DNA of 64,000 nt from DASZUK01 sp963844575 (GCA_963844575.1 CAWJOU010000005.1:3100001-3164000); one strand, 5' to 3'; numbered from the stretch's first letter, positions 15,846-25,375 are shown. Translations and numbers: made by a program. The notes: generated from the sequence alone by a model not told the origin.

Positions 15846-18017
15846 CTACCCGGTTGTGGGGTGGTCGTCGGGGCATGTGGCCGGGGTGTACAGCGAGTCA
15901 CCGGTCCACGACTGCTGGGTCCACCCCGGTGCTGCCGGAACCAGGTGGTAGAGGTCGGTCAGATCAGCGAGCACCGCGTCCGCGTAGCGGGCCGCCCCGG
16001 CCGGGCAGAAGTGGACCCCATCGGTCATGCGCACACGGACCCAGGTGCTCTTCGGCTCGGTAGGGTCGGCCTCAGGCGGCAACCACGGGTAGTAGTACTT
16101 GCCGTCCAGCAGCACCGAGGAGCCGACCGGCAGGTACATGACCTTGCCCGGGAAGAGGGCCGGCAGCGACTCGACGATCCTGTTCCAAACGCGCTGACCG
16201 GCGAGATCGCCGGCCAGGCTCGGATCGTCCGACGCGGTCTCGTCCGCCTTAGCGTTCGGTCCGGTGGTGGGGAACTCCATGAAGATCACGCCGGAGGCAC
16301 CGCCTGGTGTGAGCATGAGCCGGACCGCCTTTTCCAGCATCGCCTTGTACTCACGGGGATGTTGGCGGGCGCAGACGTAGGAGGCGCGTGTCGGGACGAT
16401 GGGTGTCGGCATCTTCGGTGTACATGTGTCATCCCAGCTCCACGTGGCGAGCACCAGCTGAGTGTGGTTGTAGGTGATCGAGGAGGCGATCCCGGTCGTC
16501 GGTGAGGCCCATGTCTTGTCGACGGTGAGCCCGAACCCACCGAGGGCGTCGGACTTCACCGCCACCTCGCCGGTGGCCCCCAGGGCGGCGGCAATCCCCG
16601 GCTCGGCCAGCTGCGCAACCGAGTCACCGAAGACGGTCACCCGCAGCGGGTTGGACGGGCTGAACGCCGGCAGGGCGATCGGCACCTGGCCCTCGTAGCC
16701 GCCTGCACCCGGCACCGCCTGCCCGCTACCGATCGTCGCCACGCTGCTGACGGGCGCCCGCGGCGTCGGCGGCGCGGCCACCGCCGGGATGGTGGCGACG
16801 ACGACGATCCCGGCGGTCACCGCCGCGGCAACCGGAGCCAGCGCGAAGCGGGGCCAGCCGTGCAGCCGTCGTTGCCGGATCGGTCGCTCGACGAGGTAGT
16901 AGCTGGCGGTGGCGAGGACGAGCGTCAGTCCGACGCGGGCGAGGTCGAGCCAGGGCTGGGGCCAGCCGGTCCGGGCGCCGTTGAGGTAGACGATGATCGG
17001 CCAGTGCCAGAGGTAGATGCCGTACGAGATCATGCCGATCCACCGGAGCGGCTGCGTCGAGAGGACCGCGGCGAGCGGGCCCTGGCGGAACTGGCGGGCG
17101 TCGGCGACGACGATCGCCGCGAGCACCGCGCAGACGAGGAAGCCGCCCTCGAACATCCAGCCCTTCGGGAGCCCGGTCGTCGTCCCCGCGGTCACCCAGA
17201 AGACGCCGAGGGCGACCGCGGCCAGCGGGGCAGCGACGTGCAGCGCCAGCCGGGCCCGGGGACCGGGCTGGGGCCGGGCCGCGGCGATCATGGCGATCGT
17301 CGCGCCGGCAAGCATGTCGAACGCGTGGGTGTCGGTCCCGAAGTACAGCCGGGTCGGGTCGGTCCCCGGGTGGTAGAGGAGGGCCATGAGCCCGGCGGAC
17401 GCGAGGGCGCCGACAACGGTCACGATGGCGCCGACGCGGCGCCACGCGCCACGAGCGAGCGTGAGGATCAACAGCAGCACGGGCGGCCAGACGAGGTAGA
17501 ACTGCTCTTCGATCGCCAGCGACCAGGTGTGCTCGAGCGGCGACGGCGCGGCGAACTGGGCGAAGTAGGACTGGTGGGCGAAGATGGCGTGCCAGTTGGC
17601 GACGTAGAACAACGTGGCCAGGTCGTCACCCCGCAGTCCCGACAGGTCGACCTGGGCGGCCGAACCAGGTGGACCGAACCGGCCGTTCAGGACGACGTAG
17701 ACGGCGATCGCGACGAGCACGAGGAAGAGCGCGGGCAACAGCCGTCGGGCCCGTCGGGCCCAGAACGACCCGAGCCTGATCCGGGCGGTCGTCACCCACT
17801 CTTCGAGCAGGAGGCTCGTGATCAGGAAGCCGGACAGGACGAAGAAGAGGTCGACACCGAGGTAACCACCGGACGCCCATCCGAAGCCGAGGTGGTACGC
17901 GAAGACGCCAGCGACCGCGAAGGCACGCAGGCCGTCGAGGGCGGGCAGGTACTGCCCGGTGACCGCGGTCGGGGCATCGACCGAGGTCAGCGGAGTACCG
18001 GCATTCGTCGCCGCCAG
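15846..18017 (-). CDS. acyltransferase 3 / SGNH-domain O-acyltransferase (OafA/YrhL type), non-canonical start
   Basis: This membrane enzyme probably transfers acyl groups to cell-surface polysaccharide. The segment up to about residue 82 holds the family start: YLPALDGLRAFAV, the catalytic His in FAYHLGFG, and DLFFVLSGFLIT. RARRLLPALFLVL follows, then eight to nine more membrane helices with EEQFYLVWP. A C-terminal SGNH-like domain begins near VFGDSVAQLAE and ends in DGVHFCPAGAARYADAV. No ATG, GTG or TTG lies in frame between the upstream LLM gene's stop and a GTG at 17795 that would delete the conserved N-terminus. I therefore propose the CTG at 18017 (723 aa). A frameshift in the first codons is the alternative. 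Confidence 0.8.
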   Translation of the reverse strand: MAATNAGTPLTSVDAPTAVTGQYLPALDGLRAFAVAGVFAYHLGFGWASGGYLGVDLFFVLSGFLITSLLLEEWVTTARIRLGSFWARRARRLLPALFLVLVAIAVYVVLNGRFGPPGSAAQVDLSGLRGDDLATLFYVANWHAIFAHQSYFAQFAAPSPLEHTWSLAIEEQFYLVWPPVLLLILTLARGAWRRVGAIVTVVGALASAGLMALLYHPGTDPTRLYFGTDTHAFDMLAGATIAMIAAARPQPGPRARLALHVAAPLAAVALGVFWVTAGTTTGLPKGWMFEGGFLVCAVLAAIVVADARQFRQGPLAAVLSTQPLRWIGMISYGIYLWHWPIIVYLNGARTGWPQPWLDLARVGLTLVLATASYYLVERPIRQRRLHGWPRFALAPVAAAVTAGIVVVATIPAVAAPPTPRAPVSSVATIGSGQAVPGAGGYEGQVPIALPAFSPSNPLRVTVFGDSVAQLAEPGIAAALGATGEVAVKSDALGGFGLTVDKTWASPTTGIASSITYNHTQLVLATWSWDDTCTPKMPTPIVPTRASYVCARQHPREYKAMLEKAVRLMLTPGGASGVIFMEFPTTGPNAKADETASDDPSLAGDLAGQRVWNRIVESLPALFPGKVMYLPVGSSVLLDGKYYYPWLPPEADPTEPKSTWVRVRMTDGVHFCPAGAARYADAVLADLTDLYHLVPAAPGWTQQSWTGDSLYTPATCPDDHPTTG

Positions 18018-18089
18018 ACTCGACGATGGGGATCCGCTCGCCCCCCACGACCAGGACCCGTTGGCCCATCTACCGGCGCACCAGGCTGC

Positions 18090-18866
18090 TCATCCAGCCC
18101 ACCGGCCGACGAGATCGTCGACGAGCGGTCCGACGTCGTCGACGATCTCGACGAGGGCGATCACGCCGTCGACGCCGGCGTCGTAGAGGCCGGCGGCAAA
18201 GCGGTCGTCCGACACGCGCCCGCGCCACAGCACCGGCCCGGCGCGTCGAAGGCCGGCGACGTCGATCTCGTCCGGACGGTCGGTGACGACGCAGCCGACG
18301 TCCGCCAAGGCTGCCTGTCCATCGGTCGAGCGATCCTTTGCGGTGGCGCTCGGCTTCACGATCGTGCCCGCCGCCGCCGTCGTCGCGGCCGCTGCGCTCG
18401 TGGCACTCGACTGCGTCAGCAGCACGGGTCCGCCCGGCCGGATCGGCGCCGGTCGGTTGACGGCCCCGTCGACGTCGTAGTGCTGGCCGGCGAACTGCAG
18501 CGACTGGCCGGCAAAGAGGGCCCGGCAGATCGTCACGGCCTCGTCGAGCTCCGAGGCGGTCCCGTCGACGAGCACACCGGCACGGCCGGCGGACGTCACG
18601 TCGAGCGCGGTCACGTCCCGGGCGAGGACGGCCGGGTGACGGCCGCCGTCGAGCTCGCAGACGACGCCGAGGACGACATGATCAGTTACCGGCACGAGCC
18701 CGCCGGCGAGGGTGCACGGATCGCACCCGCCGTCGGCGATCCAGACCGCGCCGGCGCCGTGTCGTTCGGCCGTGATGGCAATCGACCGCCACGCGGCGAC
18801 CCGATCGGCGGCGGCGCCGATGGGCAGGACGGGCAACTCGACCCCAATGCGAACGGAGCGGTCCAC
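18090..18866 (-). CDS. short LLM-class oxidoreductase-like protein
   Basis: The 258-residue protein resembles luciferase-like TIM barrels. It has VRIGVELPVLP at the start, LDVTSAGRAGVLVDG (cofactor region), and ALFAGQSLQFAGQHYDVDGAV, the common strand/helix before the central insertion. It is shorter than the usual 300-340 residues, and the middle (about 150-180) is Ala/Thr/Ser-rich instead of structured. Activity is therefore doubtful. It lies 25 bp after the NYN gene and ends in the same frame just before the acyltransferase. Confidence 0.65.
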   Translation of the reverse strand: MDRSVRIGVELPVLPIGAAADRVAAWRSIAITAERHGAGAVWIADGGCDPCTLAGGLVPVTDHVVLGVVCELDGGRHPAVLARDVTALDVTSAGRAGVLVDGTASELDEAVTICRALFAGQSLQFAGQHYDVDGAVNRPAPIRPGGPVLLTQSSATSAAAATTAAAGTIVKPSATAKDRSTDGQAALADVGCVVTDRPDEIDVAGLRRAGPVLWRGRVSDDRFAAGLYDAGVDGVIALVEIVDDVGPLVDDLVGRWAG

Positions 18867-18891
18867 GGCGGGTCACAGGGTAGTTGCCGAG

Positions 18892-19260
18892 CTACGGCAG
18901 TTGGCGGCGGAAGGCCGACACGCCGACGACCGGGGCACCGGCAGCGCGGACATCGGTCGCCAACGCGGCGTCGGACGTCACGACGGTCGCCGACGGACCA
19001 CTCGACCGGGCGAGGTCGGCGATGACGTGATCGGCGGCGTTCGGGCCGCCGGGGGCGAAAAGGACGATGATACCAGCCCGCTCGCCGGCGTCGATCTCGT
19101 CGGGTTGCGGATGGCCGTCGAAGACGACCGTCACCGGCCCGTGATCCCCGGCGAACGCCGCGAGCTCGGCGACGAGCCGGCGACGGGCGGCCGGGCGGTC
19201 CCGCCACCAACCGTTCGGCCGGGAACCGATCACGTTCATCCCGTCGACGATCCAGCCCAC
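18892..19260 (-). CDS. NYN-domain (PIN-like) predicted RNase
   Basis: The 122-residue protein starts IVDGMNVIGSRPNGWW, the NYN/YacP-type Asp-Gly-x-Asn motif, followed by VTVVFDGHP and ATVVTSDAALATDVRAAG, which supply the remaining acidic residues of a PIN-like metal site. Such proteins are predicted RNA-processing nucleases. It sits between dprA (28 bp upstream) and the LLM gene, all on the reverse strand. Confidence 0.8.
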   Translation of the reverse strand: MGWIVDGMNVIGSRPNGWWRDRPAARRRLVAELAAFAGDHGPVTVVFDGHPQPDEIDAGERAGIIVLFAPGGPNAADHVIADLARSSGPSATVVTSDAALATDVRAAGAPVVGVSAFRRQLP

Positions 19261-19288
19261 CTGCCCAGCCTGTCAGCTTCCGCAGCTG

Positions 19289-20389
19289 TCAGGCTCGCTC
19301 CCACCACCCCGCATCACCGTGGACGAGCCCATCCGTCCGCAACTGCTCGAGCGCGGCCGAGACGACGTCGATCGACAGGCCGGTCCGGCCGAGCACCTGC
19401 TCGACGGAGCTCGGCTCCCAGTCGACCGCGGCGAGCACGGTCGCGATCGGCTCGTCGACCGGGCGGTCGACCGACTCAGCCCGGCGATCGCGGTGCGGGC
19501 GAACCGGCACGTCGCCAGCGCGAGCGAGGCCGACCGCGACGAGGATGTCGGCGGCGTCACGGACGACGAAACACCCGTCGGCAAGGAGGTCGTTCGTTCC
19601 GGCCGACGCCGGGCTCCGGACGGACCCGGGGACCGCGCCGACCGATATCCCGCGGCGGGTGGCGAGCGGGACGGCGTGGAGCGCGTCGCCATTCCCATGG
19701 CTCTCGACGACGACGAGCACGTCGGCGAGGGCAGCGATGATCCGGTTCCGTTCCACGAGCCGCCACGGCAGCTCTGCGGTGCCGATCGGCCATTCAGAGA
19801 AAATGGCGCCGGACTCCGCGACACGCTCCCAGAGCCGGGCGTGGCGGCGGGGCCTCGGATCGTCGAGGCCACCGGCGACGACCGCGACGGGCGGTCCGCC
19901 GGTCGAGCCGGAGGCGGTCCATCCGGCGACCGCGCCTTCGTGCACCGCGCCGCTGATGCCGGGAGAGAGTCCTGAGATAACGGCGACGCCGGCCGCGGCG
20001 AGGTCGGCGCCGATCTGGGCGGCAATACCCAGCCCATATCTGGTGGCGCTCCTGGTCCCGACGACGGCGACCGCCGGGAACTGGTCGATCGCGGTCGCAC
20101 GGCCGACCGAGAAAAGGACGGCCGGCGCCTCGGCATCCTCGGCGAGGGCCGCCGGGTACCCCGACTGGCCGAGGGTCAGGATGTCGATCCCGGCGACCCG
20201 GTGAGCGTCCCAGAGGGCCGCGACGTCGATCCGGATGGCCCGCTCCTGCCACTCGTTGCCCCACCGGCCGCGGAGCAGGTCCGCCCAGACTTCGGACGCG
20301 GGGGCCGCGTCCAGCCACGCCCGGCGGCGCATGAGCGGGACGCCAGCGACTGACGTGACGGCGGCGGCATAGGCCGGCTCGGGCAACAT
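19289..20389 (-). CDS. dprA: DNA-processing protein DprA (Smf)
   Basis: DprA binds incoming single-stranded DNA and loads RecA in transformation. The 366-residue protein has a Rossmann-like domain with VAVVGTRSATRYG and AELPWRLVERNRIIAALADVLVVVES. A C-terminal winged-helix region (about 305-360) is also present. The usual SGLARGID motif is altered to SGLSPGIS, with VHEGAVAG following, a departure near the ssDNA-binding pocket. ComM, normally a neighbour, is at 57-58.5 kb here. Confidence 0.88.
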   Translation of the reverse strand: MLPEPAYAAAVTSVAGVPLMRRRAWLDAAPASEVWADLLRGRWGNEWQERAIRIDVAALWDAHRVAGIDILTLGQSGYPAALAEDAEAPAVLFSVGRATAIDQFPAVAVVGTRSATRYGLGIAAQIGADLAAAGVAVISGLSPGISGAVHEGAVAGWTASGSTGGPPVAVVAGGLDDPRPRRHARLWERVAESGAIFSEWPIGTAELPWRLVERNRIIAALADVLVVVESHGNGDALHAVPLATRRGISVGAVPGSVRSPASAGTNDLLADGCFVVRDAADILVAVGLARAGDVPVRPHRDRRAESVDRPVDEPIATVLAAVDWEPSSVEQVLGRTGLSIDVVSAALEQLRTDGLVHGDAGWWERA

Positions 20390-20539
20390 GCCGCAGAACG
20401 GTCTGTCGAACCGCTGGCGCCGCGCGGCCCCGCAGCACCGCCCCGCGCCGCAACCAGAGCCCAGTACCGCTGGCCCGAGCCCGCGGCGGCTGCCAGATGT
20501 GACTCGCTGGGCTGCCCGCTGGACGGCCGACGAAACGAG

Positions 20540-20740
20540 CTACGGCATGGCGCGTTGGCGGTCGCGCCCGGTCGATCGGAGCGCAATGAACGAGACGATC
20601 GCACCGATCGCACCGACGACCATCAGGACGGCCCCTTCGGCATTGATCGTCAACCCGTGCGACGGGGCTGGCGTCACGGCGAAGTCGAGGATCGCCCCCA
20701 CGACCAGGGCGGCAATGCTCGCCCCCAATCCACTGACCAT
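20540..20740 (-). CDS. DUF6458-like small membrane protein
   Basis: ATG at 20740 has GGGAGGA 9 bp upstream and opens a 66-residue protein. It has two hydrophobic segments (about 5-20 with ALVVGAILDFAV and 32-50 with AVLMVVGAIGAIVSFIAL) and a basic C-terminus. The pattern GAIL-FAV ... LMVVGAIG matches the DUF6458 family of actinobacterial two-span proteins. Function unknown. A longer upstream frame exists but lacks a ribosome-binding site. Confidence 0.65.
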   Translation of the reverse strand: MVSGLGASIAALVVGAILDFAVTPAPSHGLTINAEGAVLMVVGAIGAIVSFIALRSTGRDRQRAMP

Positions 20741-21043
20741 GGTCCACTTCCTCCCGATGTCTGCCACCGTGGTGGCTGTCGGTGCCGGAAATCCCCCATC
20801 GACCTTCCCTGTGGGGCCAAAGCTAAACCCGCGGACGGTCGGATGTCGGGATCCTGCCGCAGTGGTGCACCTACGACGACGGGATACGCCTCCCACCAGG
20901 ACAGACGTACGGGTGGGCCAGTCGCGTCACGGCGGTGGTTGGCGCGCCGACGAGCGCCGCGGATCGGCCGACCGTCGGTCCCAGGCAATCGCCGGCGTTC
21001 GGAAACCGCAGTTGCAGCGGCAGGTCCGACATAATCTGCCGAC
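20741..21043. other. divergent intergenic region, DUF6458-like / SixA-like genes
   Basis: No gene is supported in these 303 bp. It holds the GGGAGGA site of the reverse gene. On the forward side, CATAAT at 21030-21035 lies 8 nt before the GTG of the phosphatase gene, compatible with a leaderless start. Confidence 0.4.
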
Positions 21044-21535
21044 GTGCTGATCCTGCTGGTCCGTCATGGTCACGCAGGATCGAAGGCTGCGTGGGACGGC
21101 GACGATGACGTCCGACCGCTGAACGAACGGGGGCTGGCGGAGGCGAAGGCGCTCGTCGAGGTCGTCGAGCGGTTCGCGCCGACGCGGATCGTGTCGAGCC
21201 CGCTGCTTCGATGCGTCCAGACGGTCGAGCCACTGGCCGGTCGGCTAGCGATCCCGGTGGAGGTGTCGGAGCGACTGGTGCCGGGAGCCCGCAAGCGGGT
21301 CAGGGCACTCCTCCGGGAAATCGCGACGGGTACAACGTCACCGGTCGTCGTCTGCACGCACGGCGAGGTCATCCAAGTCGTCCAGACCGCGTTCCCGAAA
21401 CGGGTCTCGGGGGCGAAGACGCGGACGGTCCGGGCGAAGGGCTCGACGTGGGTGCTCGAGTACAGCGGCGGACGGCTCCGGTCAGCCCGTTACCTGCCGG
21501 CGCCGCGCTGGTCGGCTGGCCAGGCCGCAACGTAG
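21044..21535 (+). CDS. SixA-like phosphohistidine phosphatase (histidine phosphatase superfamily)
   Basis: The 163-residue protein has the phospho-acceptor motif LVRHGHAG (RHG at 7-9), the second Arg in VSSPLLRCVQTVEPLA, and the second His in VVCTHGEV. Length and the D-x-x-R-P-L-N-E-R-G-L region are typical of SixA-type enzymes. Some actinobacterial relatives instead act on small phosphate esters. The GTG start has only a -10-like box upstream. Confidence 0.8.
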   Translation: MLILLVRHGHAGSKAAWDGDDDVRPLNERGLAEAKALVEVVERFAPTRIVSSPLLRCVQTVEPLAGRLAIPVEVSERLVPGARKRVRALLREIATGTTSPVVVCTHGEVIQVVQTAFPKRVSGAKTRTVRAKGSTWVLEYSGGRLRSARYLPAPRWSAGQAAT

Positions 21536-21599
21536 CCGCGGTATTGAGGGAGAGCCCCGGTCACCGCCGAAACCGGCGGCGTGGGGGCGTACGGGCGGC

Positions 21600-23591
21600 T
21601 CAGCTGCCGGTGGTCGTCGTGGTCGTCGATCCGGAGGGCGGGACGAACGTGAACGACACGCCCGCACAGTCCGCCGGATCGGCGGCGACGATGGTGTAGA
21701 TCGGACCGGTTGGCGCGTTCGGTGTCGTCGTCGTGGTGGTGGTCGTCGTGGTCGTCGTCGAGGACGTGGTCGGCGGGAGCTCCCAGACGGCGAGGGCGGC
21801 CGCGCTGTTCAGGCACGAGAGCGCGGGGTCATCGGTGGTGAAGTGGGTGACGGTCCCGACGTTCGTCGCGCCAGGCTGTGTCAGTGTCGTCGGCGGAACC
21901 GCGGGGCCCACGTCGAGGGTCACCGTCTGGCCAGCCCATGTCGCGGTGTACGTGTACGACGGCGTGGTCGTCCCGCTACCCGGCGGCGAGCCGCCGGTGC
22001 CGGTCGGCGGCGTCGACGACGTCGACGTGCCTCCGGTCACTGGCGGTGCGGTCGTCGACGTCGCGCCGCCGGTCGGTGCCGCGCTCGTCGTCGGCGACGC
22101 GCCGCCGGCGGCCGGTGAGGTTCCACCGCCGACCGGTGCGGCGGCCGAGGTTCCGGGCGCGCCGCCAGCGGTCGTCGACGTCGTCGACGACGAGCTGCCG
22201 GGTGCCGTGGTCGTCGACGTGGGCGTCCCGGGCGACGGCGCGTACGTGATCGACGGTGCGGTCCCGCCGAGGGCAGTGAGCATCGCCGTGTCGGCGGAGC
22301 CGTCCATCCCAAGGGCCCACACGCCGACGCCGCCGAGCCCGAAGAGGTGGGCGAGCTGGGAGACGTCGTAGAGGGACGTCGGGTCGTCGAAGAACGACTC
22401 GTGCCACTGGGTCCCGACTTGGTACGCGGTCCAGGCGGAATCGGTGACCGGGTCCCAGTACGTCGGGTGGCCGGCGGTGGCGATCTGGCTGTACGCGAGA
22501 TCTGTGACTGGCCCGGTGGCCGCCGCGGTGAGCGTGTCGCCGTTCGTCGGCCAGTCGAGGCCGAAGAGCGGGGCGCCGAGGATCACCTTGCTGGCGGGCA
22601 CGGCGGCCGCGTACTGACCGGCGGTGGTGACGTCGTTGAACAGTGACGACGTCAGCGGCGATGTCGCCTGCGCGCTGCCGGAGAGATTCGGGGAGTACTG
22701 CATGACGAAGAAGCCGTCGACGACACTGGCGAGCGCGGGGATGTCGTAGAAGCCGTTCGGGTCGCCGGCGGACGACGCGTACGTGTCCATCGTCACCTGC
22801 CAGTGCGGGTTGACCTGGTGGAGCGCGGTTGACACCTGGCCGACGAGGTTCGTCAGGCCGGCCTGGTCGGCGCTCCCGTCGCCCTCGAGGTCGAGGTTGA
22901 CGCCGTCGAGGTCCTTCGCCTCGACCGCGCCGATGAGCGCCTGCGCCAGCGTGGCCGGGGCGGTCGGGCTCGAGGTCAGCTGGTCGAGCGACTGCTGGTC
23001 GAAGTCGTTGACGGTCAACACGACGCGGACGCCGGCGGCGTGGGCCCGGTCGATCAGGTTGACGAGATCCTGGCTCTCGTACCCGTTCCAACCCGATCCG
23101 GACTCGTCGAGGGTCCCGTCGGGATTGATCCCGACGGCGAAGTAGGCGATCGTCGTCGACCCGGCGACGTCGTACGTTGTGCTCTGGTCGAGCGTCCAGT
23201 ACGGCGCGAAACCGAAGACCTCGTGACTGGCCAGCGGCGCGGCGGTGGCGACGGACGCCGGCGCGGGAGCCGGCGAGGACGTGGCCGGCGCCAGCTTCGC
23301 CCGGTGGTGGCCGCCGAGCATCGAGAGATCGGCGTTGCCGGCCTTCCCGGAGTGCTCGTACGCGGACGAGCCGGCGGCCTGGTCCGGCGCGCCGTCGCTC
23401 GACGCCGCGAAGACGACGATCCCGGCGACGGCGGCGATCGCGACGATCGCGACGATCGAGGCGACCGCGGCCGCGATCAGCCGCTGGCGGCGGCCCGACT
23501 GCCGGACCGACGCCCGAGCCGACCCGACGGTGGCCGCGCACCACCGGAGCAGCCGCTGGCGACGATCACCGGCTCGGTGCCGGTATGTCAT
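21600..23591 (-). CDS. membrane-anchored/secreted GH18-type glycosidase with Ser/Thr/Pro-rich C-terminus
   Basis: The 663-residue protein has a basic N-terminus and one membrane segment (about 38-62), so the rest is outside. Residues 123-430 form a GH18-like barrel: VFGFAPYWTLDQ, then the catalytic motif DGVNLDLE (229-236, acid Glu236), FVMQYSPN and GLGGVGVWALGMDG. Residues 440-545 are low-complexity Thr/Ser/Gly/Pro. A C-terminal module follows, interrupted by a Thr run near residue 625. Related YaaH/chitinase-like proteins act on chitin or peptidoglycan glycans; the substrate is unknown. Confidence 0.8.
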   Translation of the reverse strand: MTYRHRAGDRRQRLLRWCAATVGSARASVRQSGRRQRLIAAAVASIVAIVAIAAVAGIVVFAASSDGAPDQAAGSSAYEHSGKAGNADLSMLGGHHRAKLAPATSSPAPAPASVATAAPLASHEVFGFAPYWTLDQSTTYDVAGSTTIAYFAVGINPDGTLDESGSGWNGYESQDLVNLIDRAHAAGVRVVLTVNDFDQQSLDQLTSSPTAPATLAQALIGAVEAKDLDGVNLDLEGDGSADQAGLTNLVGQVSTALHQVNPHWQVTMDTYASSAGDPNGFYDIPALASVVDGFFVMQYSPNLSGSAQATSPLTSSLFNDVTTAGQYAAAVPASKVILGAPLFGLDWPTNGDTLTAAATGPVTDLAYSQIATAGHPTYWDPVTDSAWTAYQVGTQWHESFFDDPTSLYDVSQLAHLFGLGGVGVWALGMDGSADTAMLTALGGTAPSITYAPSPGTPTSTTTAPGSSSSTTSTTAGGAPGTSAAAPVGGGTSPAAGGASPTTSAAPTGGATSTTAPPVTGGTSTSSTPPTGTGGSPPGSGTTTPSYTYTATWAGQTVTLDVGPAVPPTTLTQPGATNVGTVTHFTTDDPALSCLNSAAALAVWELPPTTSSTTTTTTTTTTTTPNAPTGPIYTIVAADPADCAGVSFTFVPPSGSTTTTTTGS

Positions 23592-24088
23592 CTCTTCGTT
23601 CGGTCCGCGTTGCAGGACGATGCTCTACTTCCGTTGCTCGTGCTCGATCTCGGGCCGCCGCCGGACGCCGCCGCGGTGCGCCTCGTCGCCGGCCGATAAC
23701 CGCGAGCGCCCGTCGAAGGGGCCGTCGGTCTGGCGGCCGGGACTCGAGCCGCGTCGTATCGAATTCCAAGTTGCAAGGTTTCCGGTGTCAACGTATCGCC
23801 GGCCACAGCCGTTTCTTCGTCGCCCCGACGGATGACGCCGATCCTGGTCCCCGACCTCCGCGCCGAAAACTCCGAGACAGCCACCTCACACGGGGATTGC
23901 GCGCCCGCCGCGCTTCACCGATCGCATCGATAGAAAAACAGCGAATACACGTACTTATGTCGCCTTCACTATGCAGGGTGCCGGAGCGCGATGCAAGCAA
24001 ACGTTGGGTGACCGGACGGTTGACGGACCGCGAAGACCCAGGTGCGTCCCGCCTGACGGCGGTGACCGGCCGGTACGCTGGCGTCGCC
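23592..24088. other. divergent intergenic region of 497 bp
   Basis: No coding region is supported. The stretch 23930-23965 is AT-richer than its surroundings (atagaaaaacagcgaat, tacttatgtcgcc) and could carry promoters for the GH18-like gene or the thioesterase gene. TACGCT at 24074-24079 sits 9 nt before the proposed GTG of the thioesterase. Confidence 0.35.
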
Positions 24089-24553
24089 GTGGCAACCGTG
24101 AAGGACATGGACCGATGGCTCGGCGACGGTGGAATGCCGGTGATCGGCCTGATCGGCGGGTCGTTGGACCGTTACGGCGTCGACGGCGAGGATCTCGGGT
24201 GGGTCGACGGGGTGTTCGTGCCGGAGCCGGTCGCCTGCAACCCGCACGGCGTCGTCCAGGCCGGCGTGCACGCGGTCGTCCTCGACGCGGCGATGAATTT
24301 CGCGATCAACGCCGCGCTGCCCGGCCGTGACCGGACGCGGGCGACGCTGGAGATGAAGACGGAGACGATGCGGCCGGCGGTGGCGGGCGAACGGTACGCG
24401 CTCCACGGCGAGGTCGTCCGCCTCGCCCGGCAGGTCGCGTACGGTGAGGCGACGGTCCGCGACGCGGCCGGGAACCTCGTCAGTCGGGGCACCGGGACGT
24501 TCCTCCTCCACCGTGAAACGGAGGACGGGCCGGGCGAACGGCGACAGGGGTAA
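24089..24553 (+). CDS. PaaI-like hotdog thioesterase
   Basis: The protein of about 154 residues has the hotdog core NPHGVVQAGVHAVVLDAAMN, equivalent to the HGG-containing helix of PaaI-type thioesterases (HGV here). The strands RATLEMKTETMRPAVAGE and GEVVRLARQVAYGEATV follow. It probably hydrolyses an acyl-CoA. The start is uncertain among GTG 24089, GTG 24098 and ATG 24107. It lies 9 bp before the VOC gene. Confidence 0.7.
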   Translation: MATVKDMDRWLGDGGMPVIGLIGGSLDRYGVDGEDLGWVDGVFVPEPVACNPHGVVQAGVHAVVLDAAMNFAINAALPGRDRTRATLEMKTETMRPAVAGERYALHGEVVRLARQVAYGEATVRDAAGNLVSRGTGTFLLHRETEDGPGERRQG

Positions 24554-24562
24554 TCGCCGACC

Positions 24563-25375
24563 GTGGAGGACGCGCCGGCCGGGTTCTCGTCGTTCGACGA
24601 CGATCCGACCGACGACGACGAAGGAGGCACGGTGCCCGATACCGAGGTCGAGGACTGGCCGGCTGTCGGGCCACGGCACGGCGACATCGGGTACGTCTCG
24701 CTCTGGGTCGCCGACGTCGAACGGGCGGCCGATTTCTTCGCCGCGGTCCTCGGTTGGCGGTACGGCCCGGCGAGCGGACCGAACGGCCGGCGGGTCGAGG
24801 GGGGCAACGTCCACCACGGCCTGTGGGGCGGCGAGGAGCGGGCGACGCTGTTCTGCTGCTTCGCAGTCGCCGACGTCGCCGAGGCGGCCGAGCGGGTCCG
24901 GGCGGCCGGGGGCACCGCGAGCGAGCCGCATCGAGAACCGTTCGGGACGATCGTCGAAGGCGTCGACGACCAGGGCGTCCGGTTCGCGGCCTACCAGCCG
25001 CCGGATGGTGTCGGCCAGGGCGGGGCGATACCGGCCAACGGTCGGCGACACGGTGACGTCGCGTACGTGACGATCGAAGTCGTCGACGCCGCGAAAGCTC
25101 GCGCCTTCTACGGCCACGTCCTCGGCTGGCAGTTCATCGCGGGCCACGTCGCGGACGGCTGGTTGGTGGACGACGTCGCGCCGATGATCGGCCTGTCCGG
25201 CGGACATGACGTCGCGACGACTTGGGCGATGTACCGCGTCGACGACGTCGGCGTGGTGGTCGACGCGGTTCGAGACGCCGGAGGCGCCGCGACGGAACCC
25301 GCGGTCCAGCCGTACGGCGTGACGTCGATCTGCACCGACGACCAGGGAACGAGGTTCTCGGTCGGGCAGCTCTGA
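24563..25375 (+). CDS. two-domain VOC (glyoxalase/bleomycin-resistance fold) protein
   Basis: The 270-residue protein has an acidic N-terminal extension (about 1-38) and two VOC repeats: HGDIGYVSLWVADVERAADF with FGTIVEGVDDQGVRFA, and HGDVAYVTIEVVDAAKARAF with YGVTSICTDDQGTRFSV. The repeats resemble each other, as expected for tandem betaalphabeta modules. A GTG start follows the thioesterase by 9 bp. Substrate unknown. Confidence 0.8.
   Translation: MEDAPAGFSSFDDDPTDDDEGGTVPDTEVEDWPAVGPRHGDIGYVSLWVADVERAADFFAAVLGWRYGPASGPNGRRVEGGNVHHGLWGGEERATLFCCFAVADVAEAAERVRAAGGTASEPHREPFGTIVEGVDDQGVRFAAYQPPDGVGQGGAIPANGRRHGDVAYVTIEVVDAAKARAFYGHVLGWQFIAGHVADGWLVDDVAPMIGLSGGHDVATTWAMYRVDDVGVVVDAVRDAGGAATEPAVQPYGVTSICTDDQGTRFSVGQL

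Noticed and set aside
17626..18069. alternative ATG-start frame overlapping the acyltransferase N-terminus
   Set aside because: The translated sequence is Arg/Pro-rich without acyltransferase features; the other frame carries the conserved motifs.
16860..19025. a 721-codon forward frame opposite the acyltransferase, LLM and NYN genes
   Set aside because: It is antisense to three recognisable proteins, is Arg/Asp/Gly/Pro-rich without motifs, and is a by-product of high GC.
23725..23830. tRNA-like GGGACTCGAGCC sequence on the reverse strand
   Set aside because: It lacks the TTC of a T-loop and I could not build acceptor, D and anticodon stems around it.
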